DNA of 23,385 nucleotides from a virus: IMG/VR virus record IMGVR_UViG_3300047560_001726, positions 1 to 23,385 of that record; one strand, 5' to 3'. Shown piece by piece: positions 5,968 to 12,977 of this stretch (position 1 is its first letter; each line of letters starts with the position of its first letter). The notes under the pieces were generated by a model. It saw only the letters and a program-made list of their open reading frames with translations, ran no database searches and was not told where the DNA came from. The position numbers and the translations under genes were made by a program.

Positions 5968-6170
5968 TTGTATTTACCCCATGTCGCCGCGCCGTCAATC
6001 AGCCCGTGCAGGTTCACAAGCCCCCCGAACAGAATGACTCCGATGTATCGCGCAAGGGGCAACTCCCAGGCGCATGCCAGCATGCCACCAAACGAAACCC
6101 AGAACAGTACGGTTCGGGCTCGCTCGCTATTCAGCAGATACTCAAACCCCTGGTACACAAACTTTTTCAT
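5964..6170 (-). CDS. Small membrane protein, 68 aa
   Basis: Two hydrophobic stretches (T-V-L-F-W-V-S-F-G-G-M-L-A-C-A-W and Y-I-G-V-I-L-F-G-G-L-V-N-L-H-G-L-I) predict two transmembrane helices. No recognised family. ATGA overlaps at both ends; it is the first of three tiny membrane-protein genes in transcription order. Confidence 0.75.
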   Translation of the reverse strand: MKKFVYQGFEYLLNSERARTVLFWVSFGGMLACAWELPLARYIGVILFGGLVNLHGLIDGAATWGKYK

Positions 6171-7021
6171 TCGCTTTTCTCCTCACTCGGCAAAACCACA
6201 AACGCGTCTTGGTCGGCTCTGAAACCAACCCCAGACAGATATTGCTTCGGCTCGACTAGCTTCAGCAGGCCCAGCTTCCGCTTCAAATCTTCAGGCAAGT
6301 CATCGTTGCTATGCCTAACAGTGTTATCCCCTTGCTTGACACTGTATATTGTATCACATCGTAACACAAACAATGCTTTGTCGTTGCGATACGCCGACTC
6401 AATTTCATCCATGTGCTTGAATTCTGTGTACAGCTCGTCTCGTTTCTCGATGGTATTGAACACTCTCACGTCCGTGTTCCGCATGTGCTCCACGAACGGA
6501 CCCCACCCTACCGAAGCGGCGTACTCCATCAGCGCCTTCTCTACCACTTGTCTGGTTGAGTTGTACGCGCCGTACTTGTTCGACCGCAGGTTGTGCATTT
6601 CCTGGCTCGCCGCGTTCTCGGCGTCATTCATCAGCTCCTGTACAGTTTTACTGCTAAAGGTTTTCTTGACCATGGCTACGGCCTTGTCCACGCTCTCGGT
6701 CGAGTAGAAGCTACGCCGTTGCATCTTCGAGTCGATCCGGTCGTTGTGTACCTTGTACTTTAGGTTGCTGTTGCTGTACCCCACACGTGCATACGACACA
6801 TGCCCAAGCTCCTCGTTGTCCTTGAATATACGCAGGACCACGCCTGCATAGTTAAACCCTCCAAAGTTCGTGACCTTGAAGTGCCACAATGGTTTGTCCA
6901 GTAGCAACACATCCAGCACCGGCTTCAACCGTGGGTGTAGCGTTGGCTCCGCAGGTATGGGCCGGTTCTCCTCGGCGCTCGCCTCGACCCGGTTGTTGTT
7001 CTCATATCCAACTAGCTTCAT
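6167..7021 (-). CDS. Conserved hypothetical phage protein, 284 aa
   Basis: Not recognised. One of the larger proteins of the operon, mixed alpha/beta with a Ser/Tyr-rich middle (Y-S-N-S-N-L-K-Y-K-V) and a long helical part with A-V-A-M-V-K-K-T-F and R-Q-V-V-E-K-A-L-M-E-Y. It lies directly after the DUF3150 gene, so it may belong to the MoxR/VWA-associated module. Start at 7021: TAAGGAGAAGAAG precedes the ATG with good spacing; a TTG 21 nt upstream is less likely. The degenerate palindrome at 6315 is inside it. Confidence 0.85.
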   Translation of the reverse strand: MKLVGYENNNRVEASAEENRPIPAEPTLHPRLKPVLDVLLLDKPLWHFKVTNFGGFNYAGVVLRIFKDNEELGHVSYARVGYSNSNLKYKVHNDRIDSKMQRRSFYSTESVDKAVAMVKKTFSSKTVQELMNDAENAASQEMHNLRSNKYGAYNSTRQVVEKALMEYAASVGWGPFVEHMRNTDVRVFNTIEKRDELYTEFKHMDEIESAYRNDKALFVLRCDTIYSVKQGDNTVRHSNDDLPEDLKRKLGLLKLVEPKQYLSGVGFRADQDAFVVLPSEEKSE

Positions 7022-7031
7022 CTTCTTCTCC

Positions 7032-7886
7032 TTACCACTCAAACTTCTTCAGAATGTCATCGACCTTGGCCTTCACATCGGCGCGGTAGTGTTTGTCCTC
7101 CTTGATCCCCTCCATCGTTACCCCTAACATTGTTAGCTCTACCTGTCGGCGGGCTTCTTCCAGCTTCGGATCGTTGGTGATGTTCAGCTTGGTCAGCAGG
7201 CCGCAAAGCTCCAGCGGGTTGGTAAGTAAAGAGTCGTAATAACGCTTCTTCGCATCATCCCCCTCAACATCAGTCAACTTTTTCGAGATAGCCGATAGCT
7301 CAGCATGCAGACGTTCCCACGGCTCGCGGCATGCCTCAGCCAGCTTGTCACGCTGTTGCGTCTCAAACTCTTGTACCAGTTCCTGCATATCCACGGCGGG
7401 CACATCCAGGCGAAAGTCCCCTGCCTCGGGTACGGGCTTAACGGTACGTCGGAACCCAAACTTGAGTCGGACCTCCTCGATCTCCGGGTAGTCCTCAGCC
7501 TTGTACAGCTTGCCCAGGTTGACCTGCGCGTCATTGACCAGACGCGGGTACTCGTTGAAGAACGTGTCGCACATGTTGTTGAACTCATGCTCGTAGGCGT
7601 TCATGGCTTGCTTGTACTCCATGAATAACGCAGTCGGCAGTAGGCGCTCGCCCTTGTCAGCCCAGGGTAACGTGTGCTGGTTGTGGTACTGACGTACACG
7701 GGACGCAAAGCGCTCGATGTCCTTACGCAAGCTGGTACCTGCGAATAGGTTTTTCTTGGTCTGCGCCGCACCAGGGAGCGCCCCGGCGTTCGCGTTGACC
7801 TGCTCGGTGGACTCTCGGTCGATCTTCGACGCAGGCCACACGCTGATGTTCAGTTCCACTAACAATGCTGATGCGCTAATACTCAT
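7032..7886 (-). CDS. DUF3150 family protein, 284 aa
   Basis: Matches DUF3150 from residue 1: M-S-I-S-A-S-A-L-L-V-E-L-N-I-S-V-W-P-A-S-K-I-D, then the L-F-A-G-T-S-L-R-K-D-I region, H-T-L-P-W-x-D-K-G-E-R-L-L-P-T-A-L-F-M-E-Y, and F-F-N-E-Y-P-R-L-V. The fold is mostly helical. The family has no proven activity but is repeatedly found with MoxR-type AAA+ ATPases and VWA proteins, both of which are encoded upstream in this operon (11393-12457 and 9249-10439). Start at 7886: GGAG lies just upstream and the previous stop ends 1 nt before. The palindrome at 7124-7136 encodes L-T-M-L-G. Confidence 0.9.
   Translation of the reverse strand: MSISASALLVELNISVWPASKIDRESTEQVNANAGALPGAAQTKKNLFAGTSLRKDIERFASRVRQYHNQHTLPWADKGERLLPTALFMEYKQAMNAYEHEFNNMCDTFFNEYPRLVNDAQVNLGKLYKAEDYPEIEEVRLKFGFRRTVKPVPEAGDFRLDVPAVDMQELVQEFETQQRDKLAEACREPWERLHAELSAISKKLTDVEGDDAKKRYYDSLLTNPLELCGLLTKLNITNDPKLEEARRQVELTMLGVTMEGIKEDKHYRADVKAKVDDILKKFEW
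7124..7136 (-). repeat. Palindrome CTAACAWTGTTAG, perfect
   Basis: Inside the DUF3150 gene, read as L-T-M-L-G. Confidence 0.95.
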
Positions 7887-7887
7887 A

Positions 7888-8097
7888 TCATTTCTCCAAC
7901 AAAAGTTTCGCAAACCCCACCGCCATATTGCGATCAGGGAACCACTCCGTGAGGATGTCAAAGTCCTCTTGATCTCCAACGTACCGTCCGTTGGTCTTGA
8001 CCACCGCCCACCGACCAGCGAGACACGCGATCCCATACTCTCGCCCCCAGAAGTGGGGGCTACGTATCCAGTCAACCTCCGGTATCAGCTTTGCCAT
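7888..8097 (-). CDS. Small protein, 69 aa (small beta-alpha set)
   Basis: Function unknown. Starts M-A-K-L-I-P-E-V-D-W-I; the second half has R-W-A-V-V-K-T-N-G-R-Y and ends M-A-V-G-F-A-K-L-L-L-E-K, the C-terminal helix pattern common to many small proteins here. Start at 8097 is supported by GGAGG 7 nt upstream; it overlaps the previous gene by 26 bp. Confidence 0.75.
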   Translation of the reverse strand: MAKLIPEVDWIRSPHFWGREYGIACLAGRWAVVKTNGRYVGDQEDFDILTEWFPDRNMAVGFAKLLLEK

Positions 8098-8521
8098 TCT
8101 CAATCCTCCATAGTTCTGACACTAGGTGACGCACCTCGTTCTCCACGTACTCCCACGTGCGGTACGTCTCATGATCCTGCCTGTACTGAAGGCTACTACC
8201 CACTGTGACCAAGCTGACCAACACACCCGGCACCAAGTCCCCCGCGTGCCCGCAGTCGAACCCGAAACACCACCACCCGCCGTCATCATGTGAGTACGTC
8301 AGCCCACCGTGTATCTTCACATCCACATCGTCGTACGTTTTCCCATACGCCGGGTGAGACTTCGCCACACTCACGTACCCATTCAGGTGCAAGAGCGTAG
8401 GGTGTCGGCTAATCCTGCATCGGTACCCAGTCTGGTCGTCCTCCCACTCGGCCTCGTTGGGCTCACCCTCCCAGGGTCTGTCCTGCACCAGCAGTTTCAG
8501 TTGTTGCTCTGGCTCTAACAT
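8072..8521 (-). CDS. Conserved phage protein, 149 aa; start codon inside palindrome
   Basis: Function unknown. Residues about 90-115 contain H-G-G-L-T-Y-S, then W-W-C-F-G-F-D-C-G-H-A-G-D-L-V-P-G, a signature I recognise from hypothetical proteins of many phages and prophages; the C/H residues could bind metal, but this is not established. The ATG (8521) is within the palindrome at 8515-8527, preceded by GGGAGGA, and the previous gene's TAA lies in the same palindrome, 2 nt before the ATG. Confidence 0.85.
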   Translation of the reverse strand: MLEPEQQLKLLVQDRPWEGEPNEAEWEDDQTGYRCRISRHPTLLHLNGYVSVAKSHPAYGKTYDDVDVKIHGGLTYSHDDGGWWCFGFDCGHAGDLVPGVLVSLVTVGSSLQYRQDHETYRTWEYVENEVRHLVSELWRIENGKADTGG

Positions 8522-8527
8522 TGTTAG
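8515..8527 (-). repeat. Palindrome at gene junction
   Basis: Perfect copy; supplies TAA of the 72-aa gene and ATG of the 149-aa gene (TAA-CA-ATG). Confidence 0.95.
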
Positions 8528-8742
8528 TCCTCCCATAGTTCCATCAACTTCAGTGTGCCCACCAACCCGTCATAGGTTAGGTGTCTGTGTACTTCTTCGC
8601 TGTTATTGGGGGAATACCCAACGTAGTACACCCGCAGGTTGTACCGCCACGGCCTCCACCACACCCGGCTGACTGTCCACCCATACAATGGCGATGGATG
8701 GTCTAGCGACACCATGTACATATCCCCGCAACGAATTTTCAT
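8524..8742 (-). CDS. Small protein, 72 aa (small beta-alpha set)
   Basis: Function unknown. Trp/Tyr/Arg-rich: G-W-T-V-S-R-V-W-W-R-P-W-R-Y-N-L-R-V-Y-Y-V-G-Y, then a C-terminal L-T-Y-D-G-L-V-G-T-L-K-L-M-E-L-W-E-D. The strand-rich core followed by one helix with acidic end is the shared layout. Stop TAA falls in the 8515-8527 palindrome; start is an ATGA overlap. Confidence 0.75.
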   Translation of the reverse strand: MKIRCGDMYMVSLDHPSPLYGWTVSRVWWRPWRYNLRVYYVGYSPNNSEEVHRHLTYDGLVGTLKLMELWED

Positions 8743-8987
8743 CCGTCCTCCGGTTGTGTTAGCAGTTTCACGTATCCCTTCGCCGCTTCTTCACTCAGGC
8801 CCGTGTACAGCGGCTCCTTGGTGTACGGCTTTGTGGTGGTCCGAGTTACCTTGACCACCGAGTACGTATTGCAAGGCTCCCAATTACCCCGGTGTTCCTT
8901 GTGTACCTCATACGTAACTACCCAGCTGTCCTGCCCAAAGATTCCTCTCGGGTCAGTCCACCCATGGTTGAACCTCTCGGTCGCCAT
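8739..8987 (-). CDS. Small protein, 82 aa (small beta-alpha set)
   Basis: Function unknown. Has S-W-V-V-T-Y-E-V-H-K-E, further strands (T-Y-S-V-V-K-V-T-R), and the clearest version of the shared tail: G-L-S-E-E-A-A-K-G-Y-V-K-L-L-T-Q-P-E-D-G, very similar to G-L-T-K-E-A-A-T-G-M-M-K-L-L in the 74-aa protein at 1859. The ATG shares one base with the upstream TGA (TGATG). Confidence 0.78.
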   Translation of the reverse strand: MATERFNHGWTDPRGIFGQDSWVVTYEVHKEHRGNWEPCNTYSVVKVTRTTTKPYTKEPLYTGLSEEAAKGYVKLLTQPEDG

Positions 8988-9238
8988 CAGTCCTTCTCCG
9001 GCTTCCCCGCCAGCTTCGCCATGCGATAGATGTCGTCGCTGATGATCTGCATGGAATAGCTCCGGTCGTTGGGGTACACGTGGTACGTGTAGTCGTCGGT
9101 CATGCCCTTGGCCTCACGCTTTTCCTTGGACCAATACTTGTCCTCGAACCGCTCGGCGCTCGAAAGAATCTCAGACAACTGCAACGCTTTGTCGTTCTTC
9201 AACACCACCTTCTGGTAGCCCAAGTCAATCACAATCAT
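8987..9238 (-). CDS. Small hypothetical protein, 83 aa
   Basis: Not recognised. Begins M-I-V-I-D-L-G-Y-Q-K-V-V-L-K-N-D-K-A-L-Q-L-S-E-I-L, resembling a short beta-hairpin plus helix, then a charged middle (W-S-K-E-K-R-E-A-K-G) and Y-R-M-A-K-L-A-G-K-P-E-K-D at the end. Start at 9238 is supported by GGAG 6 nt upstream. The frame is open to 9484, but the extension overlaps the VWA gene and is not favoured. Confidence 0.75.
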   Translation of the reverse strand: MIVIDLGYQKVVLKNDKALQLSEILSSAERFEDKYWSKEKREAKGMTDDYTYHVYPNDRSYSMQIISDDIYRMAKLAGKPEKD

Positions 9239-9248
9239 GTCGCTCTCC

Positions 9249-10439
9249 TTAGCGTTCGATATGGATGGTTTTGCCGTTCGGGGCGGTGACTTCATTGCCA
9301 CCAGTAATGCACCACAGTACAGGGCAGACCCAATTACCACCCCAATCGGAGCCCACATACCCATCTGTGAGAACAATGACGCACTCTGGATCAAGTTTCT
9401 TCTCCTCCATATACGATGTGATACAGCTCGGTGATGTACCGCCACCGCCCTTGGGCTGTGTTGACTGGATGATCGAGCTAACATTGTTAGACTCGTATGT
9501 CTCGTGACCTGCCACCTCGCTGTCCCAGTACAGCAGGTCCACGCACTCGGGGTTAACGTCCTCGGCGATACCCTTCACCTCGGATAAGAACTCGGCAAGC
9601 TCAGGCCCACCGATGGAACCCGATGTGTCGATTGCAACCACGATGTGACCCACGCGCTCACCGATCATGCTGGGCATGTACGTACCCGTAGACAGGAAAC
9701 GCCGATTGACTCGACGCCACGAACTCTTGTCCAGCGCACGACACGATGCCTTGACGAACTCACGCAACACCTCGCGCCAGTCCACCTTGGGTGCCATCAA
9801 CTCCTCAAGCTCACGGCTCATGCCACCCGCACCCTTACCCGCAAGTTTCTGGTGCGCCATCTGACCCTGACGGATTGCTTGGTCGATCTCTTTGGCGAGT
9901 TGCTTCTTCTCCTCCTCGCTCATGCCCTGCGCATCGGCCCAGTCATGGAAGTCCATGCCATCGCCATCACCGCTATCGGGATTCTCTTGCTTGAGAATGT
10001 CGAACACTTGCTTGCTGTTCATGCCACGGAACCGCTCGTCGATCAGGCCCATGGGCTCGCCCTTCTTCGGACCCTCGGTCCATCGGGGCATCTGAATCAA
10101 CCGACCATCGGGGTCCATGTCATTCAGCATCAGGTTGATCACATAGTCACACGCCGCGTTCGCAAGCTGGTGGTTCTCGTCGTGCATCTTGCGCCACGTA
10201 GTCAGGTGCCGGAACATCTTGTGTCCAGCCTCGTGGGCCACCACAAAGTTAAGCTCGGCATCCTTCAAGCGCTTGACGAACTCGCGCCCGTACCGCTCGT
10301 CACGTCCATTAGTTGCCGCCGTGGGGATGTCATCCACCACACGGGTCTTGCCCACCATCAACACACCAGACAGTAGCGCGAACTTCGGGCTACGCATCAG
10401 GCTGATCTTGGCTTTCTGTACTTTGCGTTCCTCTAACAT
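9249..10439 (-). CDS. DUF2201-type metallopeptidase-like/VWA protein, 396 aa; start inside palindrome
   Basis: Two domains. The N-terminal half has V-V-A-H-E-A-G-H-K-M-F-R-H (H69, E70, H73), a zinc-metallopeptidase-like helix as in the DUF2201 N-terminal domain. The C-terminal half (about 265-396) is a von Willebrand A domain with an intact MIDAS: D271-T-S-G-S (S273, S275), T335 (G-G-G-G-T-S) and D359 (L-T-D-G). A D/G-rich linker joins them. In bacteria such proteins partner a MoxR-type AAA+ ATPase, which is encoded upstream at 11393-12457. Starts at the ATG in the 10433-10445 palindrome after AAGGA, with the preceding gene's TAA 2 nt upstream. The 9478-9490 palindrome encodes S-N-N-V-S within the VWA domain. 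Proteolytic activity is not assured. Confidence 0.9.
   Translation of the reverse strand: MLEERKVQKAKISLMRSPKFALLSGVLMVGKTRVVDDIPTAATNGRDERYGREFVKRLKDAELNFVVAHEAGHKMFRHLTTWRKMHDENHQLANAACDYVINLMLNDMDPDGRLIQMPRWTEGPKKGEPMGLIDERFRGMNSKQVFDILKQENPDSGDGDGMDFHDWADAQGMSEEEKKQLAKEIDQAIRQGQMAHQKLAGKGAGGMSRELEELMAPKVDWREVLREFVKASCRALDKSSWRRVNRRFLSTGTYMPSMIGERVGHIVVAIDTSGSIGGPELAEFLSEVKGIAEDVNPECVDLLYWDSEVAGHETYESNNVSSIIQSTQPKGGGGTSPSCITSYMEEKKLDPECVIVLTDGYVGSDWGGNWVCPVLWCITGGNEVTAPNGKTIHIER
9478..9490 (-). repeat. Palindrome CTAACAWTGTTAG, perfect
   Basis: Inside the VWA domain codons, read as S-N-N-V-S. Confidence 0.95.
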
Positions 10440-10445
10440 TGTTAG
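10433..10445 (-). repeat. Palindrome at gene junction
   Basis: Perfect copy; TAA of the 70-aa gene and ATG of the VWA gene. Confidence 0.95.
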
Positions 10446-10654
10446 TCCTTCATCAGTTTGTTCAAACCCTTGGCGAGATTCGCCGCGCTAACCTTCGTGT
10501 ACTTCGTGGCGATCAACCGACTGTTCTGCCACACCTCATACCTGTATGTAACCTTCGGCCTTGCCTTGGTCCCTCCACTTGACACCTCCCGCACCCATGC
10601 AGGCTCGTACCTGTACGTCTCTCTCCCCGTTGTGTCATACGATACGTACGCCAT
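10442..10654 (-). CDS. Small protein, 70 aa (small beta-alpha set)
   Basis: Function unknown. M-A-Y-V-S-Y-D-T-T-G-R-E-T-Y-R-Y-E-P-A-W-V-R-E-V, then V-T-Y-R-Y-E-V-W-Q-N, strongly beta-like, ending V-S-A-A-N-L-A-K-G-L-N-K-L-M-K-D. Start at 10654 has AGGAGG just upstream; an ATG at 10669 is too close to its GGAG. Stop TAA is in the 10433-10445 palindrome. Confidence 0.75.
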   Translation of the reverse strand: MAYVSYDTTGRETYRYEPAWVREVSSGGTKARPKVTYRYEVWQNSRLIATKYTKVSAANLAKGLNKLMKD

Positions 10655-10976
10655 GTTGCCTCCTCGCATCCTCCGTTATGGACAACAGCATCACCAGAGT
10701 CGCCTCGACCTGCGCCGGGTCGTTACTCTCCACCATCACGGTACGGCTCCGCTCCCCACCGAGTTGCCCCTCCCACTTCACGATGGTCGCTCGGTACTGG
10801 AAGAAGTCAGTCATGTCCTCCGCATAGCTCAGCATGCGCCGCTCCATCAGCAGTTGGTAGAACACCGGCAGTCCAGACACCTGCTTACGCAAGTACGCAT
10901 ACATGTCCTGCACCTTGTCCCACCGTGATGGGATGTCTGCCCACGCTTCCTTCGTTTTGATCTCTGCGTATAACAT
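10635..10976 (-). CDS. Hypothetical protein, 113 aa; start inside palindrome
   Basis: Not recognised. Starts M-L-Y-A-E-I-K-T-K-E-A-W and is mainly helical in the middle (Y-A-Y-L-R-K-Q-V, M-E-R-R-M-L-S-Y-A-E-D), with a beta-like stretch R-T-V-M-V-E-S and a late D-P-A-Q-V-E-A-T-L-V-M-L-L helix. The ATG is in the 10970-10982 palindrome, 6 nt after GGAGGG; the upstream TAA lies 2 nt before the ATG. Confidence 0.78.
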   Translation of the reverse strand: MLYAEIKTKEAWADIPSRWDKVQDMYAYLRKQVSGLPVFYQLLMERRMLSYAEDMTDFFQYRATIVKWEGQLGGERSRTVMVESNDPAQVEATLVMLLSITEDARRQHGVRIV

Positions 10977-10982
10977 TGTTAG
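10970..10982 (-). repeat. Palindrome at gene junction, one outer mismatch
   Basis: Core TAACAWTGTTA intact; TAA of the 78-aa gene and ATG of the 113-aa gene. Confidence 0.9.
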
Positions 10983-11215
10983 CCCTCCGGTGGTAGCAAC
11001 AGCTTCACCATGTCGTTCAGTTCACTCAGGTCAGGTGTCTCGTGGACCACCGGATACCGTAGCATCTCTGGTCCATACGCTCCGGTCTTAGTGTGCAACG
11101 TGTACGTGCGCACTCCCTTGTCCACGAACGTACCCACCATGTACCCAGCGCGGTTCAGCCTTTCCGTGGTGTCGGAACGGATAAGCCAATCACCCTGGAA
11201 ACTAATCGGTGTCAC
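10979..11215 (-). CDS. Small protein, 78 aa, GTG start (small beta-alpha set)
   Basis: Function unknown. Contains D-W-L-I-R-S-D-T-T, Y-M-V-G-T-F-V-D-K-G-V-R-T-Y-T-L and the tail P-D-L-S-E-L-N-D-M-V-K-L-L-L-P-P-E-G. The GTG at 11215 has GGAGG 6 nt upstream; it overlaps the previous gene by 14 bp. Stop TAA lies in the 10970-10982 palindrome. Confidence 0.75.
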   Translation of the reverse strand: MTPISFQGDWLIRSDTTERLNRAGYMVGTFVDKGVRTYTLHTKTGAYGPEMLRYPVVHETPDLSELNDMVKLLLPPEG

Positions 11216-11396
11216 TCTCAGCCTCCACTTGCTTGTTGAAAAAGATGGCTAGGCGCTGGGCCTCGGCCTGATCGGTATGTTCAGAGACAACGCGACTACC
11301 GTTACCCCATCCGCTACCAATCAGAAGCTCGTACACAAAGGGACGGACGTAGTTATCGCCCCCCTTCTTGATACGCACCCAGGCCCACTCTTTCAC
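11202..11396 (-). CDS. Small protein, 64 aa, GTG start (small beta-alpha set)
   Basis: Function unknown. K-E-W-A-W-V-R-I-K-K-G-G-D, then V-Y-E-L-L-I-G-S-G-W-G and a helix with Q-A-E-A-Q-R-L-A-I-F-F-N-K-Q followed by an acidic end. The GTG start overlaps the TGA of the AAA+ gene (GTGA). Confidence 0.75.
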   Translation of the reverse strand: MKEWAWVRIKKGGDNYVRPFVYELLIGSGWGNGSRVVSEHTDQAEAQRLAIFFNKQVEAESDTD

Positions 11397-12457
11397 AGCA
11401 GGTCTTGGTTCTTAGCAACCCAGTCGGCGAACGACTTGCAACTGAACGCGATGCTCTGCTTGGTCGGTGTCTTGGCGATGTTGATCGCGAACACAGCTTG
11501 CCACTCGGCATCGAATCGCTCCAGATACTGCATGAACGGCGTGATGCTGTCCTTGGTGATGCGACTGATCGCACCGAACACCACGATCGCACAGGCACCA
11601 GGGCTCGACGGAATCTTGGTCTTGGTCGGCTCCTTGATCGTTGCATCCCATGTCGGCAACTGATCCGAGAACTCAATGTATGCCTGCATATCCCGAGCAC
11701 CGGCCTCGCCGATAGCACCAGTCAACGCCGAGATGATCGTGTCCTGATCCAACTCCTTACGTGCCCTAACAATGTTAGAGGCGGTAGCCATCGAGCGCGG
11801 AGACACAAAAGCATTTTGATGCTTGCGCGGGTTGTAGATATACGGGTTGTCAGCCTGCGCCGCGTCCGTGTACGAAGCAAAGATGTGCGGGTACTGATTC
11901 GCCCAGGCCAACACCTCGGGCTCGATCCCGTTGTTCATGCCCCACTCAATCCATTCCTCGGATGTAGGTTTGGCAATCGTCACCGGAACCAGTCGGTTAC
12001 GGCTATGTGCTTTCAGGGAGTCACCCACGCCATCGGTGGTCAGGTTGCCCGTCAGGAACACAATGTTCTTCTCATGCAGGGAGATGTCACCCAGGCGAGG
12101 ATTCGCCTTCTCAAGCATGGGGTGAAGCATGTTCTTCACCGGGTCGGCACCCTTGGTGAACTCGTCGAGCATGATCACGACAGGCTTGCCCTCATGCACT
12201 TTGAATCGTGCGTTCGGATAGTACCGGGTCGTCTTGGTTTCGTGGTCGATCACCGGCATCGCGATGTCGCCCAGGTCCAAGTTGGGTACGTCAATATACG
12301 CATGGTCATACCCCAGGTCGTCGGCGATCTGTTTCAGGATCGAGGACTTGCCGATGCCGGGCTCGCCTTGCAACAGGAAACGCGTCTCGGGGTTCGTCTT
12401 GATCAACTGCGCGGCTTGCTTCAGGGTGATCGTCTTACCAAACAGTACTTCTGCCAT
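11393..12457 (-). CDS. MoxR-type AAA+ ATPase, 354 aa
   Basis: ATP-driven chaperone-like ATPase of the MoxR/NorQ type. Seen: Walker A G-E-P-G-I-G-K-S (31-38), Walker B V-V-I-M-L-D-E-F (93-100), sensor 1 F-L-T-G-N (N138), arginine-rich H-S-R-N-R (about 151-155). In the family it remodels a VWA-containing partner or its client; here the partner is probably the MIDAS protein at 9249-10439, with DUF3150 at 7032-7886. Start at 12457 has GGAG 9 nt upstream. A longer reading from the ATG in the 12481-12493 palindrome (10 more residues) lacks a ribosome binding site. The palindrome at 11766-11778 encodes S-N-I-V-R. Transcribed from the consensus promoter at 12534-12562. Confidence 0.92.
   Translation of the reverse strand: MAEVLFGKTITLKQAAQLIKTNPETRFLLQGEPGIGKSSILKQIADDLGYDHAYIDVPNLDLGDIAMPVIDHETKTTRYYPNARFKVHEGKPVVIMLDEFTKGADPVKNMLHPMLEKANPRLGDISLHEKNIVFLTGNLTTDGVGDSLKAHSRNRLVPVTIAKPTSEEWIEWGMNNGIEPEVLAWANQYPHIFASYTDAAQADNPYIYNPRKHQNAFVSPRSMATASNIVRARKELDQDTIISALTGAIGEAGARDMQAYIEFSDQLPTWDATIKEPTKTKIPSSPGACAIVVFGAISRITKDSITPFMQYLERFDAEWQAVFAINIAKTPTKQSIAFSCKSFADWVAKNQDLL
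11766..11778 (+). repeat. Palindrome CTAACAWTGTTAG, perfect
   Basis: Inside the AAA+ gene, read as S-N-I-V-R. Confidence 0.95.
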
Positions 12458-12480
12458 TTCTGATTCTCCAATGATGCCCC

Positions 12481-12493
12481 ATAACATTGTTAG
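12481..12493 (-). repeat. Palindrome in promoter leader, one outer mismatch
   Basis: In the leader of the 12534-12562 promoter, 41 bp from the -10 box; its ATG has no ribosome binding site. Confidence 0.9.
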
Positions 12494-12530
12494 GGCGGGT
12501 TACACAAACTAACACTCGAACTTTTTTGAT

Positions 12531-12707
12531 TTAATTATACCACGTAAACTTGGCATTGTCAAGTCTCATGACTTCGTCCAAGGCATGAGCCTTGGTTTTC
12601 GCGTGACGGCCCGCGTTGCGGAAAGGCTTTTGCACCAGTTCCCGCACGACAGGGTTACGCCCGCGACTGCGTGGCTTTCCATTCTTTGAGTTTCCTAATC
12701 GCCTCAT
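12531..12707 (-). CDS. Small basic protein, 58 aa
   Basis: Function unknown. Very basic (M-R-R-L-G-N-S-K-N-G-K-P-R-S-R-G-R-N-P-V-V-R-E-L, A-G-R-H-A-K-T-K-A). Small basic proteins with an R-N-P-V-V-R-E-L-type motif are common in phages, and nucleic-acid binding is plausible from charge alone. AAGGAG 6 nt before the ATG at 12707. Its last codons overlap the -10 and -35 boxes of the 12534-12562 promoter. Confidence 0.7.
   Translation of the reverse strand: MRRLGNSKNGKPRSRGRNPVVRELVQKPFRNAGRHAKTKAHALDEVMRLDNAKFTWYN
12534..12562 (-). promoter_or_regulatory. Consensus sigma70 promoter upstream of the AAA+ gene
   Basis: Read on the minus strand: TTGACA (12562-12557), exactly 17 nt, TATAAT (12539-12534), a perfect match to the bacterial consensus. 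Expected start near 12527, giving a leader of about 70 nt before the AAA+ ATG. The 12481-12493 palindrome lies in that leader, 41 bp from the end of the -10 box. It is embedded in the 3' end of the 58-aa gene, so it adds to read-through from upstream. Confidence 0.88.
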
Positions 12708-12846
12708 TCCTGACTCCTTCGTTCTCAAGTATCTCGCGCATCATGTGTGCCGTCACGTTGCGTTCGTGGTGGTACTTCAACGCTTGACCCGTGGCGAGAA
12801 CCGCCCAGGCAAACAGACCTAACTCTGTTAGGGTAACTTCAATCAT
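12655..12846 (-). CDS. Small hypothetical protein, 63 aa, possible membrane segment
   Basis: Not recognised. M-I-E-V-T-L-T-E-L-G-L-F-A-W-A-V-L-A-T-G-Q-A-L could form one membrane-spanning or amphipathic helix; the rest is charged (H-H-E-R-N-V, L-E-N-E-G-V-R-N-E-A-I-R-K-L-K). Start at 12846 has GGAG upstream and overlaps the previous stop (ATGA). The degenerate palindrome at 12819 is in its codons L-T-E-L. Confidence 0.72.
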   Translation of the reverse strand: MIEVTLTELGLFAWAVLATGQALKYHHERNVTAHMMREILENEGVRNEAIRKLKEWKATQSRA

Positions 12847-12977
12847 TTTTTCTCCTTCCATCCGATCTCTTTATTCAACCACCCGATACCGATCCACACT
12901 CCCTCGGTGTCGTTCTTCCCAAACGCAAGCACAGGCCACACAAGCCAGTGCGGTTGGTTCTTCTCAAAGTACATCAT
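12843..12977 (-). CDS. Tiny protein, 44 aa
   Basis: Trp-rich: M-M-Y-F-E-K-N-Q-P-H-W-L-V-W-P-V-L-A-F-G-K-N-D, then G-V-W-I-G-I-G-W-L-N-K-E-I-G-W-K-E-K-K. It is likely real because it fills the gap between two genes precisely, overlapping the upstream stop by 4 bp (ATGA) and the downstream ATG by 4 bp, with AAGGAG upstream. No family recognised. Confidence 0.75.
   Translation of the reverse strand: MMYFEKNQPHWLVWPVLAFGKNDTEGVWIGIGWLNKEIGWKEKK

Noticed and set aside
6315-6327. Further palindrome copy CTAACAGTGTTAT
   Set aside because: Breaks the 11-bp core and outer symmetry; may be a decayed copy but not counted.
9239-9484. N-terminal membrane extension of the 83-aa protein
   Set aside because: It overlaps the VWA gene in another frame, and a strong ribosome binding site precedes the ATG at 9238.
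11405-12463. Long plus-strand open frame of 352 codons
   Set aside because: Antisense shadow of the AAA+ ATPase gene, whose motifs are intact on the minus strand.
12458-12487. AAA+ gene starting at the palindrome ATG (12487)
   Set aside because: No ribosome binding site upstream, whereas 12457 has GGAG at good spacing and begins the conserved region.
12819-12831. Further palindrome copy CTAACTCTGTTAG
   Set aside because: Two central mismatches; arms CTAA and TTAG remain, but the core is lost, so not counted.
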